Origin: Paludibacteraceae bacterium
GTDB lineage: Bacteria; Bacteroidota; Bacteroidia; Bacteroidales; Paludibacteraceae
Length of the DNA stretch: 64,000 nucleotides
Direction: 5' to 3'
NCBI GenBank assembly: GCA_016937795.1
Contig: JAFGVV010000028.1
Location: 1 to 64,000, forward strand
How positions within the stretch are numbered: the stretch's first letter is position 1; every line of letters begins with the position of its first letter. Below the pieces are notes generated by a model. That model saw nothing but the letters and a program-made list of their open reading frames with translations. It searched no databases and was not told where the DNA came from. The position numbers were made by a program, and so were the translations under genes. This document shows, in pieces, positions 52,842-61,199 of this stretch.

Positions 52842-53408
52842 TTAAAATCCCGGAAGCATAAACATTATAACGCTTCGGATTAATGAGGGCATAAAGATAA
52901 CACATAAACTGATGAGAAGCATACTTTTTCCGCGTTCGTCTTCATTTAAATTAAAAAAAACGTGACAGGCTTCCCAAACAATATACACTGTATATACATT
53001 CAGAATTTGTAAAAAGAATAAATCGGGAATGATAGTGGTTATGATTTTTGTAATATAAATTACTGAAAATGAATAAGCAATGATTTTCGAGATGTCGGTT
53101 TTTGAAAAAATATCGCTGTGGTTTTTGCGAAAGAATGAGATAGCAAGCGACCTGCTCAGAAAAAATGATGCAATATATGAAATAGCTGTCACAACCAGCA
53201 TTACAATGGCTGTTTCAATCACTTTTTCTTTGGTATATAGCGACGAAAATACCGATAAAATAACCGATAGCAGCACAGTCCACGGTAAAACGAAGCTTGT
53301 GAAAGCTCTGTTTACAGAATTGTCTGTTCTGATAACTTCCCATGTATTTGCTGTTGACATCATTAATCCCCAGCTATACTTAAAAATTGTGTGTAAATTT
53401 GTTCTCAT
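52842..53408 (-). CDS. Yip1-type integral membrane protein, 188 aa
   Basis: Seen: five hydrophobic segments (about 40-60, 68-90, 112-134, 137-155, 163-184) in a Yip1/DUF1282-like arrangement, with a cytoplasmic N terminus ending NTWEVIRTDN. No catalytic motif is recognisable. Known: the family is widespread in bacteria with no clear role. CAAAAGTA (- strand TACTTTTG) at 53426-53433 is a likely -7 box, only about 18 bp before the start, so the leader is short. smpB follows 27 bp downstream on the same strand, so both may be on one mRNA. Confidence 0.8.
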   Translation of the reverse strand: MRTNLHTIFKYSWGLMMSTANTWEVIRTDNSVNRAFTSFVLPWTVLLSVILSVFSSLYTKEKVIETAIVMLVVTAISYIASFFLSRSLAISFFRKNHSDIFSKTDISKIIAYSFSVIYITKIITTIIPDLFFLQILNVYTVYIVWEACHVFFNLNEDERGKSMLLISLCVIFMPSLIRSVIMFMLPGF

Positions 53409-53658
53409 TTTTGTGAATCGGGCGACAAAAGTACTTATAAATTTCTTAATAAGTAATAGGAATAAAATATTGTTGTAGTTTTATTCCTATTACTCACAAT
53501 TCATGCATAATATGATTAGTCAAATTGTCCTTTACTCAGTGTGTGTTGCAAAAACTGTAAGCATACTCAATTATTTATTCGTTCGTTATCCGATTCTTTT
53601 TAAAATTATAACTATATTTGCTTTGCTTTTTTTGAAAGCATGATAATTTTTATAATAT

Positions 53659-54255
53659 ATGGAAAAGGAAATTCAACTCAATATTATAGGACTCGTTTAC
53701 AATCAGACGGTAGTAGGAACTTACGGATTGGTTTTGAGCGAGATAGATGGTAGCCGACGTTTTTCAGTAATGATTGGAGAGCCTGAAGCTCAGTCGATTG
53801 CACTTAAAATCAACAATAAAAAATCACCTCGTCCGCTTACACACGATTTGATTCACAGTATTTTGGGCGTTTTTGGTGCCAATCTCGAGAAGGTGGTAAT
53901 TTATAATATGGTGAATGATGTATTTTACTCTGAGTTGCACATTCGTACTGCAGATAGTGTGCAAATAATTGATGCACGCACCTCCGATGCAGTGGCTTTG
54001 GCCGTGCGTTCCGACTCGCCGGTGTTTATACGTGCTTCAATACTCGATGTGGTTGGTAGTTTTATCGAACGTGAAGCCGAAAAAGAAGATTCCGACGACG
54101 AAATAAACGTGGATGCCGAATCACTAACTCCCGCTGAACTCGATGCTTTGTCCGAAGAGGATTTGCAACAATTGCTCGAAATGGCTCTCAAAGAAGAAAA
54201 ATATGAACTAGCAGTAAGTATTCGCGATGCATTAAAACGTAAAGAAAATAAGTAA
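53659..54255 (+). CDS. Bifunctional nuclease-domain (BFN) protein with UVR motif, 198 aa
   Basis: Seen: BFN/DUF151 domain in about 1-135 (LNIIGLVYNQTVVGTYGLVL; RFSVMIGEPEAQSIAL; the DARTSDAVALAVRSDSPVF segment) and a C-terminal UVR motif (LLEMALKEEKYELAVSIRDA) after an acidic linker. Known: BFN proteins have RNase/DNase activity in plant and archaeal examples; UVR motifs mediate UvrB-UvrC-type or ClpC-type contacts. The actual partner in this organism is unknown. TATATTTG at 53613-53620 is a likely -7 box. The nucleoside permease gene follows 33 bp downstream, so co-transcription and a link to nucleotide salvage are possible. Confidence 0.9.
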   Translation: MEKEIQLNIIGLVYNQTVVGTYGLVLSEIDGSRRFSVMIGEPEAQSIALKINNKKSPRPLTHDLIHSILGVFGANLEKVVIYNMVNDVFYSELHIRTADSVQIIDARTSDAVALAVRSDSPVFIRASILDVVGSFIEREAEKEDSDDEINVDAESLTPAELDALSEEDLQQLLEMALKEEKYELAVSIRDALKRKENK

Positions 54256-54288
54256 TAATATATCAGTAACTTTAAATATCTAAATATC

Positions 54289-55584
54289 ATGGGATTAAAA
54301 TTTCGATTGTCTGTGATGAATTTTCTCCAGTTTTTTGTGTGGGGAGCGTGGATGATGACTTTGGGGCATTACGGATTTGTGGAGAAACAATGGAACGGAG
54401 CTGAATTTGGGCTGGTTTTCTCTACAATGGGATTTGCATCGCTTATTATGCCTACTCTTTTTGGAATACTTGCCGATAAATGGAAAGCAAATTATGTGTT
54501 TGCAATACTGCATCTGTTGTTTGCGGCCACGATGCTGATTTTGCCTTTTATCGATTCGCCGGTTTCGTTTTTTTGGGTTCTTTTTGTGGCTATGTCGTTT
54601 TATATGCCAACCATCGGTCTTAATAATTCGATTGGTTTTGCCATTTTGAAAAACGAGGGAAAAGATCCAACAACTTATTTTCCACCCATTCGCGTATGGG
54701 GAACTGTAGGTTTTATTGTGGCGATGTGGGTCACTAATTTCTTTACAAAGGATTGGGGACTAGGACAAAGCATTAAAGTTTCGTTTGTTATATCGGCTGT
54801 GTTGGCAGTTGCATTGTCACTTTTTTCGTTTTTCTTTTTGCCAGCTGTGACAAATGAGAAATCGAAAAAAACAAACCAGAAACAAACCCTTGTTCAGAAA
54901 CTCGGGCTCGAAGCGTTCGTGCTTTTCAAACAAAAGAAAATGGCACTGTTTTTTCTTTTCAGCTTGTTGCTGGGTGGTTCCTTGCAGCTTACCAATGCCT
55001 ATGGTGACAGTTTTTTGCAGGATGCCACCGTATTTCCGGTAGGTGAGCTTATCAATAATTTCTCAACCATTATTCTTTCGGTTTCGCAAATTTCCGAGAC
55101 ATTGTTTATTCTGGCTATTCCGTTTTTCATGAAACGTTTTGGTATTAAAAACGTGATGTTGTTCAGCATGCTGGCATGGGTACTGCGTTTTGGATTGTTC
55201 GGACTTGCCAATAATTCAATTCTTGGTTTTGTGCTTATTATCGGTTCATGTATTATCTATGGATTGGCATTCGATTTCTTCAATATATCGGGTGCTTTGT
55301 ATGTAGAACAAAATACCGATTCGAAAATTCAATCGTCCGCTCAGGGCGTATTTATGCTAATGACAAATGGTGTAGGAGCAGTCCTGGGTAATATTATTGC
55401 CGGTTTTGTGATTGCCAAATGGTTCGAATCCACGCAATTGATTAACGGAGTGGAGGTGCTTGTGAAAGATTGGCCAGGAATTTGGTTGGTTTTTGCTACT
55501 TATTCGTTAGTTGTGGCCGTATTGTTTGCTGTTTTCTTTAAATACAAACATGACCCGAAAGCAGTTGAAAATTTCAAACACTGA
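54289..55584 (+). CDS. Nucleoside:H+ symporter family permease (NupG-like), 431 aa
   Basis: Inner-membrane importer of nucleosides. Seen: about twelve membrane segments, an N-terminal MNFLQFFVWGAWMMTLGHYG, FSTMGFASLIMPTLFGILADKW (the MFS loop with the D-K pattern), and C-terminal half with SQISETLFILAIPFFMKRFG and GVGAVLGNIIAGF. These match the nucleoside:H+ symporter family (PF03825). A 30-residue basic loop (about 182-205) joins the two halves. It lies 33 bp after the BFN-UVR gene. The nucleoside preference cannot be told. Confidence 0.9.
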   Translation: MGLKFRLSVMNFLQFFVWGAWMMTLGHYGFVEKQWNGAEFGLVFSTMGFASLIMPTLFGILADKWKANYVFAILHLLFAATMLILPFIDSPVSFFWVLFVAMSFYMPTIGLNNSIGFAILKNEGKDPTTYFPPIRVWGTVGFIVAMWVTNFFTKDWGLGQSIKVSFVISAVLAVALSLFSFFFLPAVTNEKSKKTNQKQTLVQKLGLEAFVLFKQKKMALFFLFSLLLGGSLQLTNAYGDSFLQDATVFPVGELINNFSTIILSVSQISETLFILAIPFFMKRFGIKNVMLFSMLAWVLRFGLFGLANNSILGFVLIIGSCIIYGLAFDFFNISGALYVEQNTDSKIQSSAQGVFMLMTNGVGAVLGNIIAGFVIAKWFESTQLINGVEVLVKDWPGIWLVFATYSLVVAVLFAVFFKYKHDPKAVENFKH

Positions 55585-55610
55585 TTTTTTTTGAAACAGA
55601 ATAATATGCT

Positions 55611-55645
55611 GGGGGGGGGATTGTAAGTCACCCCCTCATTTTTTT
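55611..55645. other. G9 homopolymer with possible weak terminator
   Basis: Nine G at 55611-55619, then ATTGTAAGTCA, CCCCC and a T7 tract. The G and C runs can pair to give a 5 bp stem followed by T. The gap between the two convergent genes (55585-55765) has no other feature. The G run lies 27 bp after the stop codon, outside coding sequence. Confidence 0.5.
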
Positions 55646-55765
55646 ATAAGAAGAATTCTGCATTAAAAGCTAAAGTGTTGTTATCAGATTGTTACATGGT
55701 TATTTGAGAAAATTGACATTGCAAATGTTTGAAATTTTCTTCCGTCTTTGCCTTATCCAGTCAAT

Positions 55766-57016
55766 CTACTGTATCTGTTTTACTCCCACCAGTTTATCGT
55801 AGCGTTCGCCCCATCCCCGGTGATAAATGTAAATGCTGTATTCGTTTCCGGTTTGCCAGTAACTTCCGTCAATCCGCTCCACAAATGCTTTTTTCGAGTT
55901 TTTAGGTACAAAGCGATGCTGATAATTATAACCTCCCTGTTTTAAAAGTACTTTCTGATAATACTGTTGGTTTGCATTGTCGTACATCATGCGTGTACGA
56001 CCATCGTAAAGGTTGTAATTGAAGTCTCCACCAAGATAAACCTGCCCATCGAAAAATGGCGCATTGGCCGGTAAACTGAAGTTCACCCACATATAATCAG
56101 CTTCGTAATTACTGTCGGACATGGCTTCCTGATAATTGATTACAAACTTGCCGTTTACATCAAATTCGTGCATGTAATTCCGCGAAGTTTGTATTTTGTC
56201 GGGAGTCAGAAAAACTTCGTAATGTGGCTGAACGTATTTAATTTCATCAATTCCTTCGCTGGCAGCATAAACCGACGAAATATCGAAGCGATGAAACTCA
56301 TTTCCACCTTCGAAAATCAGTTCTTTATTGTTGATGTACGATAACTTGTTGCCGGAAATATAAGTGGCCTGTATGCCGCTTACCTCATTGTCGATACGAT
56401 TATTCTGGCGTATAAGCACTTTTACCTCAGTGGATGCTTCGCGTACATTCACTCCATTGAGCACCACCTCGAAATCGAGCTGTTGCAGCCGATTGTTCAA
56501 TTCAGTGTCGGTATTGCCGCGTACCTTTGCCGAAATGCTAACACGAGGCTCTACGATAGAAAAACAGGCTTGCGCAAGGGGCTTGTCCTGCTGATTGTCC
56601 TCGTAAATCTGAACCACATAATTTCCCGAGACTTTAAATTGAATTTCGTTGTTGGGCAATTGAAAACGGTAATGTGTATAAAGAAATGTGGTGTTTTGCG
56701 AAAGAATATATTCGGTAATATTGGCTGTGGTATAGCCACTCAGATATTCAGTGGTGAGCAGTCCCGAAGGTGTCCAATCTGCATTGCAATGTGTAATTTT
56801 GTAACCGTAATTGTGCGCTTCGTGCGACATTTCGTCGAACTTCACTTCGAGCCGTTCGTCGCTGTTAAGTGTGATAACCGGAGGAAGGTATTTTTCGCCT
56901 ACAGGCAAAATTTGAAGCGTTCGTATATCGGGATTGAACACAGCAGTGCGAAATGCCTGCTGTGAAAATCCGTTTATATAAATGATTATTGCTAATAAAA
57001 TCAGAACTTTTCTCAT
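55766..57016 (-). CDS. Type IX secretion system plug protein (DUF5103), 416 aa
   Basis: Seen: signal peptide (1-18, ending INGFSQ); N-terminal plug domain with QILPVGEKYLPPVITLNSDERLEVKFDE; YKITHCNADWTPSGLLTTEYLSGY; a middle beta-domain; and a C-terminal CBM-like domain with FFDGQVYLGGDFNYNLYDGRTRM and YQKVLLKQGGYNYQHRFVP. These match DUF5103, renamed the T9SS plug protein. Known: in Flavobacterium the plug closes the SprA translocon pore on the periplasmic side. Start: TTG at 57025 extends the frame, but the ATG at 57016 was chosen. Other core T9SS genes (SprA/Sov, PorK-N) are not in the window. The porin gene lies 107 bp upstream, not obviously linked. Confidence 0.9.
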   Translation of the reverse strand: MRKVLILLAIIIYINGFSQQAFRTAVFNPDIRTLQILPVGEKYLPPVITLNSDERLEVKFDEMSHEAHNYGYKITHCNADWTPSGLLTTEYLSGYTTANITEYILSQNTTFLYTHYRFQLPNNEIQFKVSGNYVVQIYEDNQQDKPLAQACFSIVEPRVSISAKVRGNTDTELNNRLQQLDFEVVLNGVNVREASTEVKVLIRQNNRIDNEVSGIQATYISGNKLSYINNKELIFEGGNEFHRFDISSVYAASEGIDEIKYVQPHYEVFLTPDKIQTSRNYMHEFDVNGKFVINYQEAMSDSNYEADYMWVNFSLPANAPFFDGQVYLGGDFNYNLYDGRTRMMYDNANQQYYQKVLLKQGGYNYQHRFVPKNSKKAFVERIDGSYWQTGNEYSIYIYHRGWGERYDKLVGVKQIQ

Positions 57017-57123
57017 AAATTTCAATACTTTAAACTATTTCTTCAACGCCAAAGTAACACTGTTTATTGTTTCAAAGTCATTTCTTTAGCAATAATCCTG
57101 CCATAAAGACCGAAGTTTTTTTA

Positions 57124-58341
57124 TCAGAAATTATAACTGATCATGGCCATAATGCGATGGTTGTTTACATCGTAAGGATTTGCGACTTTTCCACTGGCCT
57201 GCACGCGTCCAAAAGTTGCGTTTGTAAGCTCGTACTCCAGACCAATTTTAATGTTGGAATACGAATAGTTGAGGTGAGTTGCCACACGCCAGAGTTGGTC
57301 GGTCATTTCCTGAGATGTGTTGTAAAATCCATTTCCGTAAACAATTACATTGTTTATAACAGGAATTTGAAATAAGGTTTTGTCACTCCCCAGATTCTTC
57401 GACAATCCTGCAAAAATACCTACCTGCCATTTTTTGCCATATTCTGCATTAAACCAGGTTGTGAAAGTATTCAGGTTTGTATATTCTGCCACACCTGAAT
57501 TGATTGTGCTCACACCATATCCACCAATCATCAAATGATCGGTAAGATTCTGACCAAGGATGGCTTTGGCTTTAATTTGCAACATATTGTCGCTATACTG
57601 CGAGAAAGCTACAAAGCTTGTCGAAGCCAGACGCTCATTGTATTGCGGACGAATTACTTTAAAATCAACGCCTGCTCCCGAAAGCCAGTGTGTGGTTTTG
57701 TATTCGGCTGTGAGGTTCAGATTGGGAAGCATGGCTTGTTTCTGATAAACTGCCGATGCTCCGTTTGGCCCCTGCGAAAGAAACTGCATTTGATAAATGG
57801 CCGCTCCGGTAAGCGAAAGTGCTGAAGTGATATTCTGTTTTACACGAATTTGCGGACTACGGTTGAAAGGCTGAAACGGTGCACCGATATTCAGCGAATT
57901 GTGTGTGGGAAGCACATTCCCAAAAAGCGGATGCCATGTTTGTCCCACGAGAAGTTCGGTGTTTTCCCAGTTTAGTTTCACATTTGCCTGACGAAGGTTG
58001 AACAGAAAATATGTGGTGCCAACGCCCGAGAAATCAGCCTCGATTTTAGCACTTGCTTTTGCTCCCAGAAATTCTGTTCCGGTCATGTCCACCCCTAAAC
58101 GGGTAGCCACACTCATCATTTCGAGTTGAGAAGTTCCGTTAATGTCGTCGCCGGCAAGATTGTTTTGAATGGGTTTTGGAATCAGATTGAGCAATCCGTC
58201 CATCGCCTGTGTGTTTTCGCGACTGTTGTAGAAGGCCTCAGTACGTACAAACCCGTACAATTTAAACTTTACAGGCTCGGAAGCCTGAACCAATGTACTA
58301 AGCGCAAGAATGGCTAGTAGAAAGTAGTTTTTTTGACTCAT
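57124..58341 (-). CDS. Outer membrane porin-like beta-barrel protein, 405 aa
   Basis: Seen: signal peptide (1-21, ending TLVQAS); an opening VKFKLYGFVRTEAFYNSREN; long alternating strands such as GVGTTYFLFNLRQANVKLNW, TELLVGQTWHPLFG, RSPQIRVKQNITSALSLTGA and WLSGAGVDFKVIRPQY; and a C-terminal strand HRIMAMISYNF with terminal Phe as a BAM signal. The barrel size (about 16 strands) and motifs resemble DcaP-like trimeric porins. Function is uptake of a small solute by inference only. Start: a TTG at 58356 extends the frame, and ATG 58341 was chosen. Confidence 0.82.
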   Translation of the reverse strand: MSQKNYFLLAILALSTLVQASEPVKFKLYGFVRTEAFYNSRENTQAMDGLLNLIPKPIQNNLAGDDINGTSQLEMMSVATRLGVDMTGTEFLGAKASAKIEADFSGVGTTYFLFNLRQANVKLNWENTELLVGQTWHPLFGNVLPTHNSLNIGAPFQPFNRSPQIRVKQNITSALSLTGAAIYQMQFLSQGPNGASAVYQKQAMLPNLNLTAEYKTTHWLSGAGVDFKVIRPQYNERLASTSFVAFSQYSDNMLQIKAKAILGQNLTDHLMIGGYGVSTINSGVAEYTNLNTFTTWFNAEYGKKWQVGIFAGLSKNLGSDKTLFQIPVINNVIVYGNGFYNTSQEMTDQLWRVATHLNYSYSNIKIGLEYELTNATFGRVQASGKVANPYDVNNHRIMAMISYNF

Positions 58342-58391
58342 AGTGTTAAATTTCAAATGATTATGTGTGTTTGTTTAATGCTGATGAATAT

Positions 58392-58955
58392 TTAAATGCT
58401 GTGTTCAATCAGGATTTTTAAACCAATGGAGATAAGAATGATACCTCCGAATAGTTCCATGTTTATTTTTAGTTTGCGGCCAAATTTCGATCCAATATAT
58501 ACTCCGGCAAAAGTAAACATAAAACTAATAAATCCAATAATACTCACTGCATACCAAATCATATCGGGGAACGGAACAAAGATAACTCCGGTGGCGAGCG
58601 CATCGATACTGGTGGCTATGGCCAGAATAAAAAGCGTTTTCCAGCGAAAGACATGACGAGTTACTTCGCATTCGGGGTCGATGGGTTTAAGGCCTTCTAT
58701 CAGCATTTTTGCTCCGATAATTCCAAGCAAAATAAAAGCAATCCAATGATCGTAAGCACTGATTTGACGGGAGAAGACTGAGCCGGCAAAGTATCCGGCA
58801 AGAGGCATTAAGCTCTGAAACAGTCCGAAAAGAAAAGCCATGCGCAATACTTTACGCACTTTTATTTTTTTGAGGCAAACTCCTTTGGCTATCGAAACTG
58901 CAAAGCAATCCATAGCCAAACCTGTGCCGATGATGATGATTGAGAGAATATCCAT
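58392..58955 (-). CDS. mntP: Putative manganese efflux pump MntP, 187 aa
   Basis: Inner-membrane Mn(II) exporter. Seen: six membrane segments with the two family repeats, each carrying a conserved Asp: LAMDCFAVSIAKG (Asp16) and ATSIDALATGV (second Asp). A cytoplasmic His-rich or basic loop links the halves (about 90-105). The length is standard. Known: in E. coli mntP is controlled by MntR and a yybP-ykoY riboswitch; no such leader is seen here, because the upstream space is filled by repeat family A. It is followed by the porin gene on the same strand, 50 bp away. Confidence 0.92.
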   Translation of the reverse strand: MDILSIIIIGTGLAMDCFAVSIAKGVCLKKIKVRKVLRMAFLFGLFQSLMPLAGYFAGSVFSRQISAYDHWIAFILLGIIGAKMLIEGLKPIDPECEVTRHVFRWKTLFILAIATSIDALATGVIFVPFPDMIWYAVSIIGFISFMFTFAGVYIGSKFGRKLKINMELFGGIILISIGLKILIEHSI

Positions 58956-58963
58956 AAAAAAAA

Positions 58964-59050
58964 GACCCCCAACCCCTAAAGGGGGAGCTGTATGCTCAAC
59001 TTTGAGGCTGGTGGGTTTATTTGTTATTCCCCTTTAGGGGCTAGGGGTTC
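58964..59050. repeat. Inverted pair of repeat family A between mntP and tkt
   Basis: Left copy 58964-58986 (GACCCCCAACCCCTAAAGGG plus GG) and right copy 59027-59050 on the - strand (GAACCCCTAGCCCCTAAAGG plus GGAA), facing each other around about 40 bp. The right copy runs into the tkt stop codon: the last two bases of TGA are part of the repeat's GA. The whole 87 bp unit has terminal inverted repeats and could be a non-autonomous element. Confidence 0.8.
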
Positions 59051-61070
59051 AAATCATTTTTTTTACCTGTTCATACACGTTCTTGCCATTGAAGCCAAGT
59101 TTTTCGTCGAGTACTTTGAAAGGAGCTGAGAAGCCGAACGATTCGAGTCCCCACACTTTTCCGTTAGCACCTACCAAACCTTCGAGGTTTACAGGAAGAC
59201 CGGCAGTAAGTCCGAAAATTTTAGCACCTTTAGGCAATACGCTTTCCTGATATTCGGCTGACTGGCTGCGGAAAAGTCCTTCCGAAGGAACCGAAACCAA
59301 ACGCACTTTAACACCTTCGGCACGAAGCAGCGCAGCGCCTTCGTTCAATGTAGACACTTCAGAACCTGAAGCCACCAGAATTACATCTGGATTTCCGTCG
59401 CAATTCACTACGTAACCACCTTTTTCGGCCTGAGCAGCTTCTTCTTTGCGGTTTGTGGCAGCAGGAAGGTCGGCAATGTTCTGACGCGAAAGAATCAGTC
59501 CGGTAGGAGTATGCGTGTTTTCCAGAGCCATACGCCATGCCACTGTGGTTTCTTCCACGTCGGCAGGACGAAGTACGAGCATAGAGTTTTGTCCTTTGTG
59601 GTTTTTTAGTTTTTCCATCAAACGGATTTGAGCTTCCTGTTCTACTGGTTCGTGAGTTGGTCCGTCTTCACCTACGCGGAAAGCGTCGTGCGTCCAGATA
59701 AATTTCACGGGTTGCTCCATCAATGCGGCCATACGAATGGCTGGTTTCATATAATCGGAGAAAACAAAGAAAGTAGCGCAAGCAGGAATTACACCACCAT
59801 GCAGACTCATACCAATGGCCACGCAAGCCATAGTAAGTTCAGCCACACCAGCTTGCAGGAATGCTCCTGAGAAATCGTCTTTTGTAAATGCTTTGGTGTT
59901 TTTGAGGAATCCGTCGGTTTTGTCGGAGTTCGAAAGGTCGGCACTCGAAACAACCATGTTTTCAACTTGTTTGGCAAGTTCTCCCAATACAGTGGCCGAA
60001 GCAGCGCGTGTAGCCTGTCCGGGTTTTTGTACAATGGCATCCCAGTTTACATTGGTTTTGCCTGAGAAGAAGAATTCCATTTTGGCTGCCAGTTCAGGAT
60101 TTGCTTTTGCCCATGCTTCTTTGGCAGCATATCTTTCGGCTACAATCCTTTCGAGTTCGGCAGCACGTTTGGCGTAAAGCGCTTTTGTTTCTTCGAAAAT
60201 TACAAATGCATTGGCAGGGTCGCCACCCAAATTTTTGATACTTTCGTCGAACGAAGCACCACCTTCGCTCAAAGGCATACCGTGAGTAGCACATTGGTTT
60301 TCGAAACTCGAACCATCGGCCTTGCGGGCCCCTTTACCCATAATGGTTTTGCCAATAATCAGTGTTGGTTTGCAGTTTTCAGCTTTTGCTTCGTTCAGAG
60401 CTTTGCGAATTGCATCCACATCGTGTCCGTCAATTTCAACAACTTTCCAGCCCCATGCAAGATATTTCTGAGCTACATTTTCGCTTGTTACAGCACTTGT
60501 TTCGGTCGAAAGCTGAATGTCGTTCGAATCATAAAACATAATCAGATTGTCGAGTCCGAGGTGACCAGCCAAACGGCCTGCGCCCTGCGAAATTTCTTCC
60601 TGAACACCACCATCCGAAATGTAAGCGTAAATGGTTTGACTCATTACTTCGTCAAAACGTGCTTTCAGAAACTTAGCAGCAATAGCAGCTCCCACAGCAT
60701 ATACATGACCCTGACCAAGAGGTCCGGAAGTGTTTTCGATTCCGCGCATTACATCTACTTCAGGGTGACCCGGTGTAGGACTTTCCCACTGACGGAATTG
60801 TGCCAGCTCATCCATGCTGAATTTTCCGGCGCAAGCTAATACTGAATAAAGCATTGGCGACATATGACCCGGATCGAGGAAGAAACGGTCGCGACCTTCC
60901 CATTTAGGGTTCTTTGGGTCGTATTCGAGAAATTCCGAGTACAGCACATTGATAAAGTCTGCGCCACCCATTGCTCCACCGGGATGTCCCGACTTGGCTT
61001 TTTCAACCGCTGCTGCAGCCAGAATACGGATATTGTCGGCTGCACGGTTCATTACTTGTGTTGAATTCAT
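59049..61070 (-). CDS. tkt: Transketolase, 673 aa
   Basis: Transfers C2 units in the pentose phosphate pathway using thiamine diphosphate. Seen: N-terminal AKSGHPGGAMGGADFI; PGHMSPMLYSVL; SGPLGQGHVYAVGAAI; the ThDP site region YISDGGVQEEISQGAGRLAG with SND in LIMFYDSNDIQLST; middle pyrimidine domain with EDGPTHEPVEQEAQIRLM; and C-terminal regulatory domain GSEVSTLNEGAALL. Compared with the textbook motif GDG...NN the glycine of GDG is Ser here; this variant is common in the Bacteroidota subgroup and need not mean loss of activity. TACCTTTG on the - strand at 61120-61113 is a likely -7 box, 43 bp upstream. Confidence 0.96.
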   Translation of the reverse strand: MNSTQVMNRAADNIRILAAAAVEKAKSGHPGGAMGGADFINVLYSEFLEYDPKNPKWEGRDRFFLDPGHMSPMLYSVLACAGKFSMDELAQFRQWESPTPGHPEVDVMRGIENTSGPLGQGHVYAVGAAIAAKFLKARFDEVMSQTIYAYISDGGVQEEISQGAGRLAGHLGLDNLIMFYDSNDIQLSTETSAVTSENVAQKYLAWGWKVVEIDGHDVDAIRKALNEAKAENCKPTLIIGKTIMGKGARKADGSSFENQCATHGMPLSEGGASFDESIKNLGGDPANAFVIFEETKALYAKRAAELERIVAERYAAKEAWAKANPELAAKMEFFFSGKTNVNWDAIVQKPGQATRAASATVLGELAKQVENMVVSSADLSNSDKTDGFLKNTKAFTKDDFSGAFLQAGVAELTMACVAIGMSLHGGVIPACATFFVFSDYMKPAIRMAALMEQPVKFIWTHDAFRVGEDGPTHEPVEQEAQIRLMEKLKNHKGQNSMLVLRPADVEETTVAWRMALENTHTPTGLILSRQNIADLPAATNRKEEAAQAEKGGYVVNCDGNPDVILVASGSEVSTLNEGAALLRAEGVKVRLVSVPSEGLFRSQSAEYQESVLPKGAKIFGLTAGLPVNLEGLVGANGKVWGLESFGFSAPFKVLDEKLGFNGKNVYEQVKKMI

Positions 61071-61120
61071 ATTAATTGATTTTTAATTGTTGTTTTTCAA
61101 TTTTTTTTCAGTCAAAGGTA

Positions 61121-61190
61121 TAATGTCAAATGTCAAATGTCTTTGTTCCTTCGTCTTTTGACTTTTGACTTTCGTCTCGTCCTTTGTCTT
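61121..61190. repeat. Short-unit repeat tract upstream of tkt
   Basis: TAATGTCAAATGTCAAATGT then TCTTTG, followed by TCTTTTGACTTTTGACTTTC and a CTCGTCCTTTGTC stretch. Small direct repeats, with no ORF or stable hairpin. It lies between the tkt promoter and the DUF6048 gene on the same strand. Confidence 0.5.
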
Positions 61191-61199
61191 AGCTCTCTT

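Noticed and set aside
58956..59048. Manganese riboswitch upstream of mntP
   Set aside because: The space is explained by the inverted pair of family A repeats; no yybP-ykoY-like structure is apparent.
59049..61070. Inactive transketolase because GDG reads SDG
   Set aside because: All other motifs are normal and this variant appears to be typical of the Bacteroidota subgroup, so loss of function is not supported.
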